From assembly GCA_027574665.1 (NCBI GenBank), contig CM050658.1, forward strand, positions 25,627,098-25,691,097: DNA of 64,000 nucleotides, written 5' to 3'. How positions within the stretch are numbered: the stretch's first letter is position 1; each line of letters begins with the position of its first letter. Under the pieces are notes generated by a model that searched no databases, had not been told where the DNA came from, and worked only from the letters and a program-made list of their open reading frames with translations. The stretch is from Rhynochetos jubatus. Lineage: Eukaryota > Chordata > Aves > Eurypygiformes > Rhynochetidae. The position numbers and the translations under genes were made by a program. Below, one piece after another: positions 12,501-27,500 of the stretch.

Positions 12501-15500
12501 CCGGCTGCTCTGGCACGCAGTGCTCTGCAAAGGCGCAGCAAGAAGGGACAAGAAATTCTCTCCTAACTCTTTCTCTTTGGTCGCATTACAGTGCTGCTTT
12601 AGATGTCCGTGTTCGGGCAGACGCTTCAACGAGCCGCGCATTCGAGCCTCTCCGAGCCTGTTAGCACAGAGAAGGTGACCCTGTGGATTTCGACTTTCCC
12701 GGGGATACAGAGCTCTGTCTTAAGAGGCATGCAGTGCTCTGCCAAAACAAACAAGGTTTCCCTAAGAAATTCTCTCGTAGCTCTTTCCCTTTTGGAGGAA
12801 AAGGGAGAGGTTTGTTTCTAAGCTTTGCAAGCGGTCCCGCGCTCTGCCGAAAAGGGAACGAACTGCTAGAGCACAGCGAGAGAAAACAGCGTAAGCAAGT
12901 CCTTCCTAGCTCTTTCTGTTGCCGAGGAACTGTGGCACTGTTGGAACTGGAGATTGCAAGCAACACAGCGATCCGGCTGCTCTGGCACGCAGTGCTCTGC
13001 AAAGGCGCAGCAAGAAGGGACAAGAAATTCTCTCCTAACTCTTTCTGTTTGGTCGCATTACAGTGCTGCTTTAGATGTCCGTGTTCGGGCAGACGCTTCA
13101 ACGAGCCGCGCATTCGAGCCTCTCCGAGCCTGTTAGCACAGAGAAGGTGACCCTGTGGATTTCGACTTTCCCGGGGATCCAGAGCTCTGTCTTAAGAGGC
13201 ATGCAGTGCTCTGCCAAAACAAACAAGGTTTCCCTAAGAAATTCTCTCGTAGCTCTTTCCCTTTTGGAGGAAATGGGAGAGGTTTGTTTCTAAGCTTTGC
13301 AAGCGGTCCCGCGCTCTGCCGAAAAGGGAACGAACTGCTAGAGCACAGCGAGAGAAAACAGCGTAAGCAAGTCCTTCCTAGCTCTTTCTGTTGCCGAGGA
13401 ACTGTGGCACTGTTGGAACTGGAGATTGCAAGCAACACAGCGATCCGGCTGCTCTGGCACGCAGTGCTCTGCAAAGGCGCAGCAAGAAGGGACAAGAAAT
13501 TCTCTCCTAACTCTTTCTGTTTGGTCGCATTACAGTGCTGCTTTAGATGTCCGTGTTCGGGCAGACGCTTCAACGAGCCGCGCATTCGAGCCTCTCCGAG
13601 CCTGTTAGCACAGAGAAGGTGACCCTGTGGATTTCGACTTTCCCGGGGATACAGAGCTCTGTCTTAAGAGGCATGCAGTGCTCTGCCAAAACAAACAAGG
13701 TTTCCCTAAGAAATTCTCTCGTAGTTCTTTCCCTTTTGGAGGAAAAGGGAGAGGTTTGTTTCTAAGCTTTGCAAGCGGTCCCGCGCTCTGCCGAAAAGGG
13801 AACGAACTGCTAGAGCACAGCGAGAGAAAACAGCGTAAGCAATTCCTTCCTAGCTCTTTCTGTTGCCGAGGAACTGTGGCACTGTTGGAACTGGAGATTG
13901 CAAGCAACACAGCGATCCGGCTGCTCTGGCACGCAGTGCTCTGCAAAGGCGCAGCAAGAAGGGACAAGAAATTCTCTCCTAACTCTTTCTCTTTGGTCGC
14001 ATTACAGTGCTGCTTTAGATGTCCGTGTTCGGGCAGACGCTTCAACGAGCCGCGCATTCGAGCCTCTCCGAGCCTGTTAGCACAGAGAAGGTGACCCTGT
14101 GGATTTCGACTTTCCCGGGGATACAGAGCTCTGTCTTAAGAGGCATGCAGTGCTCTGCCAAAACAAACAAGGTTTCACTAAGAAATTCTCTCGTAGCTCT
14201 TTCCCTTTTGGAGGAAAAGGGAGAGGTTTGTTTCTAAGCTTTGCAAGCGGTCCCGCGCTCTGCCGAAAAGGGAACGAACTGCTAGAGCACAGCGAGAGAA
14301 AACAGCGTAAGCAATTCCTTCCTAGCTCTTTCTGTTGCCGAGGAACTGTGGCACTGTTGGAACTGGAGATTGCAAGCAACACAGCGATCCGGCTGCTCTG
14401 GCACGCAGTGCTCTGCAAAGGCGCAGCAAGAAGGGACAAGAAATTCTCTCCTAACTCTTTCTCTTTGGTCGCATTACAGTGCTGCTTTAGATGTCCGTGT
14501 TCGGGCAGACGCTTCAACGAGCCGCGCATTCGAGCCTCTCCGAGCCTGTTAGCACAGAGAAGGTGACCCTGTGGATTTCGACTTTCCCGGGGATACAGAG
14601 CTCTGTCTTAAGAGGCATGCAGTGCTCTGCCAAAACAAACAAGGTTTCCCTAAGAAATTCTCTCGTAGCTCTTTCCCTTTTGGAGGAAAAGGGAGAGGTT
14701 TGTTTCTAAGCTTGGCAAGCGGTCCCGCGCTCTGCCGAAAAGGGAACGAACTGCTAGAGCACAGCGAGAGAAAACAGCGTAAGCAAGTCCTTCCTAGCTC
14801 TTTCTGTTGCCGAGGAACTGTGGCACTGTTGGAACTGGAGATTGCAAGCAACACAGCGGTCAGGCTGCTCTGGCACGCAGTGCTCTGCAAAGGCGCAGCA
14901 AGAAGGGACAAGAAATTCTCTCCTAACTCTTTCTGTTTGGTCGCATTACAGTGCTGCTTTAGATGTCCGTGTTCGGGCAGACGCTTCAACGAGCCGCGCA
15001 TTCGAGCCTCTCCGAGCCTGTTAGCACAGAGAAGGTGACCCTGTGGATTTCGACTTTCCCGGCGATACAGAGCTCTGTCTTAAGAGGCATGCAGTGCTCT
15101 GCCAAAACAAACAAGGTTTCCCTAAGAAATTCTCTCGTAGTTCTTTCCCTTTTGGAGGAAAAGGGAGAGGTTTGTTTCTAAGCTTTGCAAGCGGTCCCGC
15201 GCTCTGCCGAAAAGGGAACGAACTGCTAGAGCACAGCGAGAGAAAACAGCGTAAGCAATTCCTTCCTAGCTCTTTCTGTTGCCGAGGAACTGTGGCACTG
15301 TTGGAACTGGAGATTGCAAGCAACACAGCGATCCGGCTGCTCTGGCACGCAGTGCTCTGCAAAGGCGCAGCAAGAAGGGACAAGAAATTCTCTCCTAACT
15401 CTTTCTGTTTGGTCGCATTACAGTGCTGCTTTAGATGTCCGTGTTCGGGCAGACGCTTCAACGAGCCGCGCATTCGAGCCTCTCCGAGCCTGTTAGCACA

Positions 15501-18500
15501 GAGAAGGTGACCCTGTGGATTTCGACTTTCCCGGGGATACAGAGCTCTGTCTTAAGAGGCATGCAGTGCTCTGCCAAAACAAACAAGGTTTCACTAAGAA
15601 ATTCTCTCGTAGCTCTTTCCCTTTTGGAGGAAAAGGGAGAGGTTTGTTTCTAAGCTTTGCAAGCGGTCCCGCACTCTGCCGAAAAGGGAACGAACTGCTA
15701 GAGCACAGCGAGAGAAAACAGCGTAAGCAATTCCTTCCTAGCTCTTTCTGTTGCCGAGGAACTGTGGCACTGTTGGAACTGGAGATTGCAAGCAACACAG
15801 CGATCCGGCTGCTCTGGCACGCAGTGCTCTGCAAAGGCGCAGCAAGAAGGGACAAGAAATTCTCTCCTAACTCTTTCTCTTTGGTCGCATTACAGTGCTG
15901 CTTTAGATGTCCGTGTTCGGGCAGACGCTTCAACGAGCCGCGCATTCGAGCCTCTCCGAGCCTGTTAGCACAGAGAAGGTGACCCTGTGGATTTCGACTT
16001 TCCCGGGGATACAGAGCTCTGTCTTAAGAGGCATGCAGTGCTCTGCCAAAACAAACAAGGTTTCCCTAAGAAATTCTCTCGTAGCTCTTTCCCTTTTGGA
16101 GGAAAAGGGAGAGGTTTGTTTCTAAGCTTTGCAAGCGGTCCCGCGCTCTGCCGAAAAGGGAACGAACTGCTAGAGCACAGCGAGAGAAAACAGCGTAAGC
16201 AAGTCCTTCCTAGCTCTTTCTGTTGCCGAGGAACTGTGGCACTGTTGGAACTGGAGATTGCAAGCAACACAGCGATCCGGCTGCTCTGGCACGCAGTGCT
16301 CTGCAAAGGCGCAGCAAGAAGGGACAAGAAATTCTCTCCTAACTCTTTCTCTTTGGTCGCATTACAGTGCTGCTTTAGATGTCCGTGTTCGGGCAGACGC
16401 TTCAACGAGCCGCGCATTCGAGCCTCTCCGAGCCTGTTAGCACAGAGAAGGTGACCCTGTGGATTTCGACTTTCCCGGCGATACAGAGCTCTGTCTTAAG
16501 AGGCATGCAGTGCTCTGCCAAAACAAACAAGGTTTCCCTAAGAAATTCTCTCGTAGCTCTTTCCCTTTTGGAGGAAATGGGAGAGGTTTGTTTCTAAGCT
16601 TTGCGAGTGGTCCCGCGCTCTGCCGAAAAGGGAACGAACTGCTAGAGCACAGCGAGAGAAAACAGCGTAAGCAAGTCCTTCCTAGCTCTTTCTGTTGCCG
16701 AGGAACTGTGGCACTGTTGGAACTGGAGATTGCAAGCAACACAGCGATCCGGCTGCTCTGGCACGCAGTGCTCTGCAAAGGCGCAGCAAGAAGGGACAAG
16801 AAATTCTCTCCTAACTCTTTCTGTTTGGTCGCATTACAGTGCTGCTTTAGATGTCCGTGTTCGGGCAGACGCTTCAACGAGCCGCGCATTCGAGCCTCTC
16901 CGAGCCTGTTAGCACAGAGAAGGTGACCCTGTGGATTTCGACTTTCCCGGCGATACAGAGCTCTGTCTTAAGAGGCATGCAGTGCTCTGCCAAAACAAAC
17001 AAGGTTTCCCTAAGAAATTCTCTCGTAGCTCTTTCCCTTTTGGAGGAAAAGGGAGAGGTTTGTTTCTAAGCTTTGCAAGCGGTCCCGCGCTCTGCCGAAA
17101 AGGGAACGAACTGCTAGAGCACAGCGAGAGAAAACAGCGTAAGCAAGTCCTTCCTAGCTCTTTCTGTTGCCGAGGAACTGTGGCACTGTTGGAACTGGAG
17201 ATTGCAAGCAACACAGCGATCCGGCTGCTCTGGCACGCAGTGCTCTGCAAAGGCGCAGCAAGAAGGGACAAGAAATTCTCTCCTAACTCTTTCTGTTTGG
17301 TCGCATTACAGTGCTGCTTTAGATGTCCGTGTTCGGGCAGACGCTTCAACGAGCCGCGCATTCGAGCCTCTCCGAGCCTGTTAGCACAGAGAAGGTGACC
17401 CTGTGGATTTCGACTTTCCCGGGGATACAGAGCTCTGTCTTAAGAGGCATGCAGTGCTCTGCCAAAACAAACAAGGTTTCACTAAGAAATTCTCTCGTAG
17501 CTCTTTCCCTTTTGGAGGAAAAGGGAGAGGTTTGTTTCTAAGCTTTGCAAGCGGTCCCGCGCTCTGCCGAAAAGGGAACGAACTGCTAGAGCACAGCGAG
17601 AGAAAACAGCGTAAGCAAGTCCTTCCTAGCTCTTTCTGTTGCCGAGGAACTGTGGCACTGTTGGAACTGGAGATTGCAAGCAACACAGCGATCCGGCTGC
17701 TCTGGCACGCAGTGCTCTGCAAAGGCGCAGCAAGAAGGGACAAGAAATTCTCTCCTAACTCTTTCTCTTTGGTCGCATTACAGTGCTGCTTTAGATGTCC
17801 GTGTTCGGGCAGACGCTTCAACGAGCCGCGCATTCGAGCCTCTCCGAGCCTGTTAGCACAGAGAAGGTGACCCTGTGGATTTCGACTTTCCCGGGGATAC
17901 AGAGCTCTGTCTTAAGAGGCATGCAGTGCTCTGCCAAAACAAACAAGGTTTCCCTAAGAAATTCTCTCGTAGCTCTTTCCCTTTTGGAGGAAAAGGGAGA
18001 GGTTTGTTTCTAAGCTTTGCAAGCGGTCCCGCGCTCTGCCGAAAAGGGAACGAACTGCTAGAGCACAGCGAGAGAAAACAGCGTAAGCAAGTCCTTCCTA
18101 GCTCTTTCTGTTGCCGAGGAACTGTGGCACTGTTGGAACTGGAGATTGCAAGCAACACAGCGATCCGGCTGCTCTGGCACGCAGTGCTCTGCAAAGGCGC
18201 AGCAAGAAGGGACAAGAAATCCTCTCCTAACTCTTTCTGTTTGGTCGCATTACAGTGCTGCTTTAGATGTCCGTGTTCGGGCAGACGCTTCAACGAGCCG
18301 CGCATTCGAGCCTCTCCGAGCCTGTTAGCACAGAGAAGGTGACCCTGTGGATTTCGACTTTCCCGGGGATACAGAGCTCTGTCTTAAGAGGCATGCAGTG
18401 CTCTGCCAAAACAAACAAGGTTTCCCTAAGAAATTCTCTCGTAGCTCTTTCCCTTTTGGAGGAAAAGGGAGAGGTTTGTTTCTAAGCTTTGCGAGCGGTC

Positions 18501-21500
18501 CCGCGCTCTGCCGAAAAGGGAACGAACTGCTAGAGCACAGCGAGAGAAAACAGCGTAAGCAAGTCCTTCCTAGCTCTTTCTGTTGCCGAGGAACTGTGGC
18601 ACTGTTGGAACTGGAGATTGCAAGCAACACAGCGATCCGGCTGCTCTGGCACGCAGTGCTCTGAAAAGGCGCAGCAAGAAGGGACAAGAAATTCTCTCCT
18701 AACTCTTTCTCTTTGGTCGCATTACAGTGCTGCTTTAGATGTCCGTGTTCGGGCAGACGCTTCAACGAGCCGCGCATTCGAGCCTCTCCGAGCCTGTTAG
18801 CACAGAGAAGGTGACCCTGTGGATTTCGACTTTCCCGGGGATACAGAGCTCTGTCTTAAGAGGCATGCAGTGCTCTGCCAAAACAAACAAGGTTTCCCTA
18901 AGAAATTCTCTCGTAGCTCTTTCCCTTTTGGAGGAAAAGGGAGAGGTTTGTTTCTAAGCTTTGCAAGCGGTCCCGCGCTCTGCCGAAAAGGGAACGAACT
19001 GCTAGAGCACAGCGAGAGAAAACAGCGTAAGCAAGTCCTTCCTAGCTCTTTCTGTTGCCGAGGAACTGTGGCACTGTTGGAACTGGAGATTGCAAGCAAC
19101 ACAGCGATCCGGCTGCTCTGGCACGCAGTGCTCTGCAAAGGCGCAGCAAGAAGGGACAAGAAATTCTCTCCTAACTCTTTCTCTTTGGTCGCATTACAGT
19201 GCTGCTTTAGATGTCCGTGTTCGGGCAGACGCTTCAACGAGCCGCGCATTCGAGCCTCTCCGAGCCTGTTAGCACAGAGAAGGTGACCCTGTGGATTTCG
19301 ACTTTCCCGGGGATACAGAGCTCTGTCTTAAGAGGCATGCAGTGCTCTGCCAAAACAAACAAGGTTTCCCTAAGAAATTCTCTCGTAGCTCTTTCCCTTT
19401 TGGAGGAAAAGGGAGAGGTTTGTTTCTAAGCTTTGCAAGCGGTCCCGCGCTCTGCCGAAAAGGGAACGAACTGCTAGAGCACAGCGAGAGAAAACAGCGT
19501 AAGCAAGTCCTTCCTAGCTCTTTCTGTTGCCGAGGAACTGTGGCACTCTTGGAACTGGAGATTGCAAGCAACACAGCGATCCGGCTGCTCTGGCACGCAG
19601 TGCTCTGAAAAGGCGCAGCAAGAAGGGACAAGAAATTCTCTCCTAACTCTTTCTCTTTGGTCGCATTACAGTGCTGCTTTAGATGTCCGTGTTCGGGCAG
19701 ACGCTTCAACGAGCCGCGCATTCGAGCCTCTCCGAGCCTGTTAGCACAGAGAAGGTGACCCTGTGGATTTCGACTTTCCCGGGGATACAGAGCTCTGTCT
19801 TAAGAGGCATGCAGTGCTCTGCCAAAACAAACAAGGTTTCCCTAAGAAATTCTCTCGTAGCTCTTTCCCTTTTGGAGGAAAAGGGAGAGGTTTGTTTCTA
19901 AGCTTTGCAAGCGGTCCCGCGCTCTGCCGAAAAGGGAACGAACTGCTAGAGCACAGCGAGAGAAAACAGCGTAAGCAAGTCCTTCCTAGCTCTTTCTGTT
20001 GCCGAGGAACTGTGGCACTGTTGGAACTGGAGATTGCAAGCAACACAGCGATCCGGCTGCTCTGGCACGCAGTGCTCTGAAAAGGCGCAGCAAGAAGGGA
20101 CAAGAAATTCTCTCCTAACTCTTTCTCTTTGGTCGCATTACAGTGCTGCTTTAGATGTCCGTGTTCGGGCAGACGCTTCAACGAGCCGCGCATTCGAGCC
20201 TCTCCGAGCCTGTTAGCACAGAGAAGGTGACCCTGTGGATTTCGACTTTCCCGGGGATACAGAGCTCTGTCTTAAGAGGCATGCAGTGCTCTGCCAAAAC
20301 AAACAAGGTTTCCCTAAGAAATTCTCTCGTAGCTCTTTCCCTTTTGGAGGAAAAGGGAGAGGTTTGTTTCTAAGCTTTGCAAGCGGTCCCGCGCTCTGCC
20401 GAAAAGGGAACGAACTGCTAGAGCACAGCGAGAGAAAACAGCGTAAGCAAGTCCTTCCTAGCTCTTTCTGTTGCCGAGGAACTGTGGCACTGTTGGAACT
20501 GGAGATTGCAAGCAACACAGCGATCCGGCTGCTCTGGCACGCAGTGCTCTGCAAAGGCGCAGCAAGAAGGGACAAGAAATTCTCTCCTAACTCTTTCTCT
20601 TTGGTCGCATTACAGTGCTGCTTTAGATGTCCGTGTTTGGGCAGACGCTTCAACGAGCCGCGCATTCGAGCCTCTCCGAGCCTGTTAGCACAGAGAAGGT
20701 GACCCTGTGGATTTCGACTTTCCCGGGGATACAGAGCTCTGTCTTAAGAGGCATGCAGTGCTCTGCCAAAACAAACAAGGTTTCCCTAAGAAATTCTCTC
20801 GTAGCTCTTTCCCTTTTGGAGGAAAAGGGAGAGGTTTGTTTCTAAGCTTTGCAAGCGGTCCCGCGCTCTGCCGAAAAGGGAACGAACTGCTAGAGCACAG
20901 CGAGAGAAAACAGCGTAAGCAAGTCCTTCCTAGCTCTTTCTGTTGCCGAGGAACTGTGGCACTCTTGGAACTGGAGATTGCAAGCAACACAGCGATCCGG
21001 CTGCTCTGGCACGCAGTGCTCTGCAAAGGCGCAGCAAGAAGGGACAAGAAATTCTCTCCTAACTCTTTCTCTTTGGTCGCATTACAGTGCTGCTTTAGAT
21101 GTCCGTGTTCGGGCAGACGCTTCAACGAGCCGCGCATTCGAGCCTCTCCGAGCCTGTTAGCACAGAGAAGGTGACCCTGTGGATTTCGACTTTCCCGGGG
21201 ATACAGAGCTCTGTCTTAAGAGGCATGCAGTGCTCTGCCAAAACAAACAAGGTTTCCCTAAGAAATTCTCTCGTAGCTCTTTCCCTTTTGGAGGAAAAGG
21301 GAGAGGTTTGTTTCTAAGCTTTGCAAGCGGTCCCACGCTCTGCCGAAAAGGGAACGAACTGCTAGAGCACAGCGAGAGAAAACAGCGTAAGCAATTCCTT
21401 CCTAGCTCTTTCTGTTGCCGAGGAACTGTGGCACTGTTGGAACTGGAGATTGCAAGCAACACAGCGATCCGGCTGCTCTGGCACGCAGTGCTCTGCAAAG

Positions 21501-24500
21501 GCGCAGCAAGAAGGGACAAGAAATTCTCTCCTAACTCTTTCTCTTTGGTCGCATTACAGTGCTGCTTTAGATGTCCGTGTTCGGGCAGACGCTTCAACGA
21601 GCCGCGCATTCGAGCCTCTCCGAGCCTGTTAGCACAGAGAAGGTGACCCTGTGGATTTCGACTTTCCCGGGGATACAGAGCTCTGTCTTAAGAGGCATGC
21701 AGTGCTCTGCCAAAACAAACAAGGTTTCCCTAAGAAATTCTCTCGTAGCTCTTTCCCTTTTGGAGGAAAAGGGAGAGGTTTGTTTCTAAGCTTTGCAAGC
21801 GGTCCCGCGCTCTGCCGAAAAGGGAACGAACTGCTAGAGCACAGCGAGAGAAAAGAGCGTAAGCAAGTCCTTCCTAGCTCTTTCTGTTGCCGAGGAACTG
21901 TGGCACTGTTGGAACTGGAGATTGCAAGCAACACAGCGATCCGGCTGCTCTGGCACGCAGTGCTCTGCAAAGGCGCAGCAAGAAGGGACAAGAAATTCTC
22001 TCCTAACTCTTTCTGTTTGGTCGCATTACAGTGCTGCTTTAGATGGCCGTGTTCGGGCAGACGCTTCAACGAGCCGCGCATTCGAGCCTCTCCGAGCCTG
22101 TTAGCACAGAGAAGGTGACCCTGTGGATTTCGACTTTCCCGGCGATACAGAGCTCTGTCTTAAGAGGCATGCAGTGCTCTGCCAAAACAAACAAGGTTTC
22201 CCTAAGAAATTCTCTCGTAGCTCTTTCCCTTTTGGAGGAAAAGGGAGAGGTTTGTTTCTAAGCTTTGCAAGCGGTCCCGCGCTCTGCCGAAAAGGGAACG
22301 AACTGCTAGAGCACAGCGAGAGAAAACAGCGTAAGCAAGTCCTTCCTAGCTCTTTCTGTTGCCGAGGAACTGTGGCACTGTTGGAACTGGAGATTGCAAG
22401 CAACACAGCGATCCGGCTGCTCTGGCACGCAGTGCTCTGCAAAGGCGCAGCAAGAAGGGACAAGAAATTCTCTCCTAACTCTTTCTCTTTGGTCGCATTA
22501 CAGTGCTGCTTTAGATGTCCGTGTTCGGGCAGACGCTTCAACGAGCCACGCATTCGAGCCTCTCCGAGCCTGTTAGCACAGAGAAGGTGACCCTGTGGAT
22601 TTCGACTTTCCCGGGGATACAGAGCTCTGTCTTAAGAGGCATGCAGTGCTCTGCCAAAACAAACAAGGTTTCCCTAAGAAATTCTCTCGTAGTTCTTTCC
22701 CTTTTGGAGGAAAAGGGAGAGGTTTGTTTCTAAGCTTTGCAAGCGGTCCCGCGCTCTGCCGAAAAGGGAACGAACTGCTAGAGCACAGCGAGAGAAAACA
22801 GCGTAAGCAATTCCTTCCTAGCTCTTTCTGTTGCCGAGGAACTGTGGCACTGTTGGAACTGGAGATTGCAAACAACACAGCGATCCGGCTGCTCTGGCAC
22901 GCAGTGCTCTGCAAAGGCGCAGCAAGAAGGGACAAGAAATTCTCTCCTAACTCTTTCTCTTTGGTCGCATTACAGTGCTGCTTTAGATGTCCGTGTTCGG
23001 GCAGACGCTTCAACGAGCCGCGCATTCGAGCCTCTCCGAGCCTGTTAGCACAGAGAAGGTGACCCTGTGGATTTCGACTTTCCCGGGGATACAGAGCTCT
23101 GTCTTAAGAGGCATGCAGTGCTCTGCCAAAACAAACAAGGTTTCCCTAAGAAATTCTCTCGTAGCTCTTTCCCTTTTGGAGGAAAAGGGAGAGGTTTGTT
23201 TCTAAGCTTTGCAAGCGGTCCCGCGCTCTGCCGAAAAGGGAAGGAACTGCTAGAGCACAGCGAGAGAAAACAGCGTAAGCAATTCCTTCCTAGCTCTTTC
23301 TGTTGCCGAGGAACTGTGGCACTGTTGGAACTGGAGATTGCAAGCAACACAGCGATCCGGCTGCTCTGGCACGCAGTGCTCTGCAAAGGCGCAGCAAGAA
23401 GGGACAAGAAATTCTCTCCTAACTCTTTCTCTTTGGTCGCATTACAGTGCTGCTTTAGATGTCCGTGTTCGGGCAGACGCTTCAACGAGCCGCGCATTCG
23501 AGCCTCTCCGAGCCTGTTAGCACAGAGAAGGTGACCCTGTGGATTTCGACTTTCCCGGGGATACAGAGCTCTGTCTTAAGAGGCATGCAGTGCTCTGCCA
23601 AAACAAACAAGGTTTCCCTAAGAAATTCTCTCGTAGCTCTTTCCCTTTTGGAGGAAAAGGGAGAGGTTTGTTTCTAAGCTTTGCAAGCGGTCCCGCGCTC
23701 TGCCGAAAAGGGAACGAACTGCTAGAGCACAGCGAGAGAAAACAGCGTAAGCAATTCCTTCCTAGCTCTTTCTGTTGCCGAGGAACTGTGGCACTGTTGG
23801 AACTGGAGATTGCAAGCAACACAGCGATCCGGCTGCTCTGGCACGCAGTGCTCTGCAAAGGCGCAGCAAGAAGGGACAAGAAATTCTCTCCTAACTCTTT
23901 CTCTTTGGTCGCATTACAGTGCTGCTTTAGATGTCCGTGTTCGGGCAGACGCTTCAACGAGCCGCGCATTCGAGCCTCTCCGAGCCTGTTAGCACAGAGA
24001 AGGTGACCCTGTGGATTTCGACTTTCCCGGGGATACAGAGCTCTGTCTTAAGAGGCATGCAGTGCTCTGCCAAAACAAACAAGGTTTCCCTAAGAAATTC
24101 TCTCGTAGCTCTTTCCCTTTTGGAGGAAAAGGGAGAGGTTTGTTTCTAAGCTTTGCAAGCGGTCCCGCGCTCTGCCGAAAAGGGAACGAACTGCTAGAGC
24201 ACAGCGAGAGAAAACAGCGTAAGCAATTCCTTCCTAGCTCTTTCTGTTGCCGAGGAACTGTGGCACTGTTGGAACTGGAGATTGCAAGCAACACAGCGGT
24301 CCGGCTGCTCTGGCACGCAGTGCTCTGCAAAGGCGCAGCAAGAAGGGACAAGAAATTCTCTCCTAACTCTTTCTGTTTGGTCGCATTACAGTGCTGCTTC
24401 AGATGTCCGTGTTCGGGCAGACGCTTCAACGAGCCGCGCATTCGAGCCTCTCCGAGCCTGTTAGCACAGAGAAGGTGACCCTGTGGATTTCGACTTTCCC

Positions 24501-27500
24501 GGGGATACAGAGCTCTGTCTTAAGAGGCATGCAGTGCTCTGCCAAAACAAACAAGGTTTCCCTAAGAAATTCTCTCGTAGCTCTTTCCCTTTTGGAGGAA
24601 AAGGGAGAGGTTTATTTCTAAGCTTTGCAAGCGGTCCCGCGCTCTGCCGAAAAGGGAAGGAACTGCTAGAGCACAGCGAGAGAAAACAGCGTAAGCAATT
24701 CCTTCCTAGCTCTTTCTGTTGCCGAGGAACTGTGGCACTGTTGGAACTGGAGATTGCAAGCAACACAGCGATCCGGCTGCTCTGGCACGCAGTGCTCTGC
24801 AAAGGCGCAGCAAGAAGGGACAAGAAATTCTCTCCTAACTCTTTCTCTTTGGTCGCATTACAGTGCTGCTTTAGATGGCCGTGTTCGGGCAGACGCTTCA
24901 ACGAGCCGCGCATTCGAGCCTCTCCGAGCCTGTTAGCACAGAGAAGGTGACCCTGTGGATTTCGACTTTCCCGGGGATACAGAGCTCTGTCTTAAGAGGC
25001 ATGCAGTGCTCTGCCAAAACAAACAAGGTTTCCCTAAGAAATTCTCTCGTAGTTCTTTCCCTTTTGGAGGAAAAGGGAGAGGTTTGTTTCTAAGCTTTGC
25101 AAGCGGTCCCGCGCTCTGCCGAAAAGGGAACGAACTGCTAGAGCACAGCGAGAGAAAACAGCGTAAGCAATTCCTTCCTAGCTCTTTCTGTTGCCGAGGA
25201 ACTGTGGCACTGTTGGAACTGGAGATTGCAAGCAACACAGCGGTCCGGCTGCTCTGGCACGCAGTGCTCTGCAAAGGCGCAGCAAGAAGGGACAAGAAAT
25301 TCTCTCCTAACTCTTTCTGTTTGGTCGTATTACAGTGCTGCTTTAGATGTCCGTGTTCGGGCAGACGCTTCAACGAGCCGCGCATTCGAGCCTCTCCGAG
25401 CCTGTTAGCACAGAGAAGGTGACCCTGTGGATTTCGACTTTCCCGGGGATACAGAGCTCTGTCTTAAGAGGCATGCAGTGCTCTGCCAAAACAAACAAGG
25501 TTTCCCTAAGAAATTCTCTCGTAGCTCTTTCCCTTTTGGAGGAAAAGGGAGAGGTTTGTTTCTAAGCTTTGCAAGCGGTCCCGCGCTCTGCCGAAAAGGG
25601 AACGAACTGCTAGAGCACAGCGAGAGAAAACAGCGTAAGCAAGTCCTTCCTAGCTCTTTCTGTTGCCGAGGAACTGTGGCACTGTTGGAACTGGAGATTG
25701 CAAGCAACACAGCGATCCGGCTGCTCTGGCACGCAGTGCTCTGCAAAGGCGCAGCAAGAAGGGACAAGAAATTCTCTCCTAACTCTTTCTCTTTGGTCGC
25801 ATTACAGTGCTGCTTTAGATGTCCGTGTTCGGGCAGACGCTTCAACGAGCCGCGCATTCGAGCCTCTCCGAGCCTGTTAGCACAGAGAAGGTGACCCTGT
25901 GGATTTCGACTTTCCCGGGGATACAGAGCTCTGTCTTAAGAGGCATGCAGTGCTCTGCCAAAACAAACAAGGTTTCCCTAAGAAATTCTCTCGTAGCTCT
26001 TTCCCTTTTGGAGGAAAAGGGAGAGGTTTGTTTCTAAGCTTTGCGAGCGGTCCCGCGCTCTGCCGAAAAGGGAACGAACTGCTAGAGCACAGCGAGAGAA
26101 AACAGCGTAAGCAACTCCTTCCTAGCTCTTTCTGTTGCCGAGGAACTGTGGCACTGTTGGAACTGGAGATTGCAAGCAACACAGCGATCCGGCTGCTCTG
26201 GCACGCAGTGCTCTGCAAAGGCGCAGCAAGAAGGGACAAGAAATTCTCTCCTAACTCTTTCTCTTTGGTCGCATTACAGTGCTGCTTTAGATGGCCGTGT
26301 TCGGGCAGACGCTTCAACGAGCCGCGCATTCGAGCCTCTCCGAGCCTGTTAGCACAGAGAAGGTGACCCTGTGGATTTCGACTTTCCCGGGGATACAGAG
26401 CTCTGTCTTAAGAGGCATGCAGTGCTCTGCCAAAACAAACAAGGTTTCCCTAAGAAATTCTCTCGTAGCTCTTTCCCTTTTGGAGGAAAAGGGAGAGGTT
26501 TGTTTCTAAGCTTTGCGAGCGGTCCCGCGCTCTGCCGAAAAGGGAACGAACTGCTAGAGCACAGCGAGAGAAAACAGCGTAAGCAACTCCTTCCTAGCTC
26601 TTTCTGTTGCCGAGGAACTGTGGCACTGTTGGAACTGGAGATTGCAAGCAACACAGCGATCCGGCTGCTCTGGCACGCAGTGCTCTGCAAAGGCGCAGCA
26701 AGAAGGGACAAGAAATTCTCTCCTAACTCTTTCTGTTTGGTCGCATTACAGTGCTGCTTTAGATGTCCGTGTTCGGGCAGACGCTTCAACGAGCCGCGCA
26801 TTCGAGCCTCTCCGAGCCTGTTAGCACAGAGAAGGTGACCCTGTGGATTTCGACTTTCCCGGGGATACAGAGCTCTGTCTTAAGAGGCATGCAGTGCTCT
26901 GCCAAAACAAACAAGGTTTCCCTAAGAAATTCTCTCGTAGCTCTTTCCCTTTTGGAGGAAAAGGGAGAGGTTTGTTTCTAAGCTTTGCAAGCGGTCCCGC
27001 GCTCTGCCGAAAAGGGAACGAACTGCTAGAGCACAGCGAGAGAAAACAGCACAAGCAAGTCCTTCCTAGCTCTTTCTGTTGCCGAGGAACTGTGGCACTG
27101 TTGGAACTGGAGATTGCAAGCAACACAGCGATCCGGCTGCTCTGGCACGCAGTGCTCTGCAAAGGCGCAGCAAGAAGGGACAAGAAATTCTCTCCTAACT
27201 CTTTCTGTTTGGTCGCATTACAGTGCTGCTTTAGATGTCCGTGTTCGGGCAGACGCTTCAACGAGCCACGCATTCGAGCCTCTCCGAGCCTGTTAGCACA
27301 GAGAAGGTGACCCTGTGGATTTCGACTTTCCCGGGGATACAGAGCTCTGTCTTAAGAGGCATGCAGTGCTCTGCCAAAACAAACAAGGTTTCCCTAAGAA
27401 ATTCTCTCGTAGCTCTTTCCCTTTTGGAGGAAAAGGGAGAGGTTTGTTTCTAAGCTTTGCAAGCGGTCCCGCGCTCTGCCGAAAAGGGAACGAACTGCTA

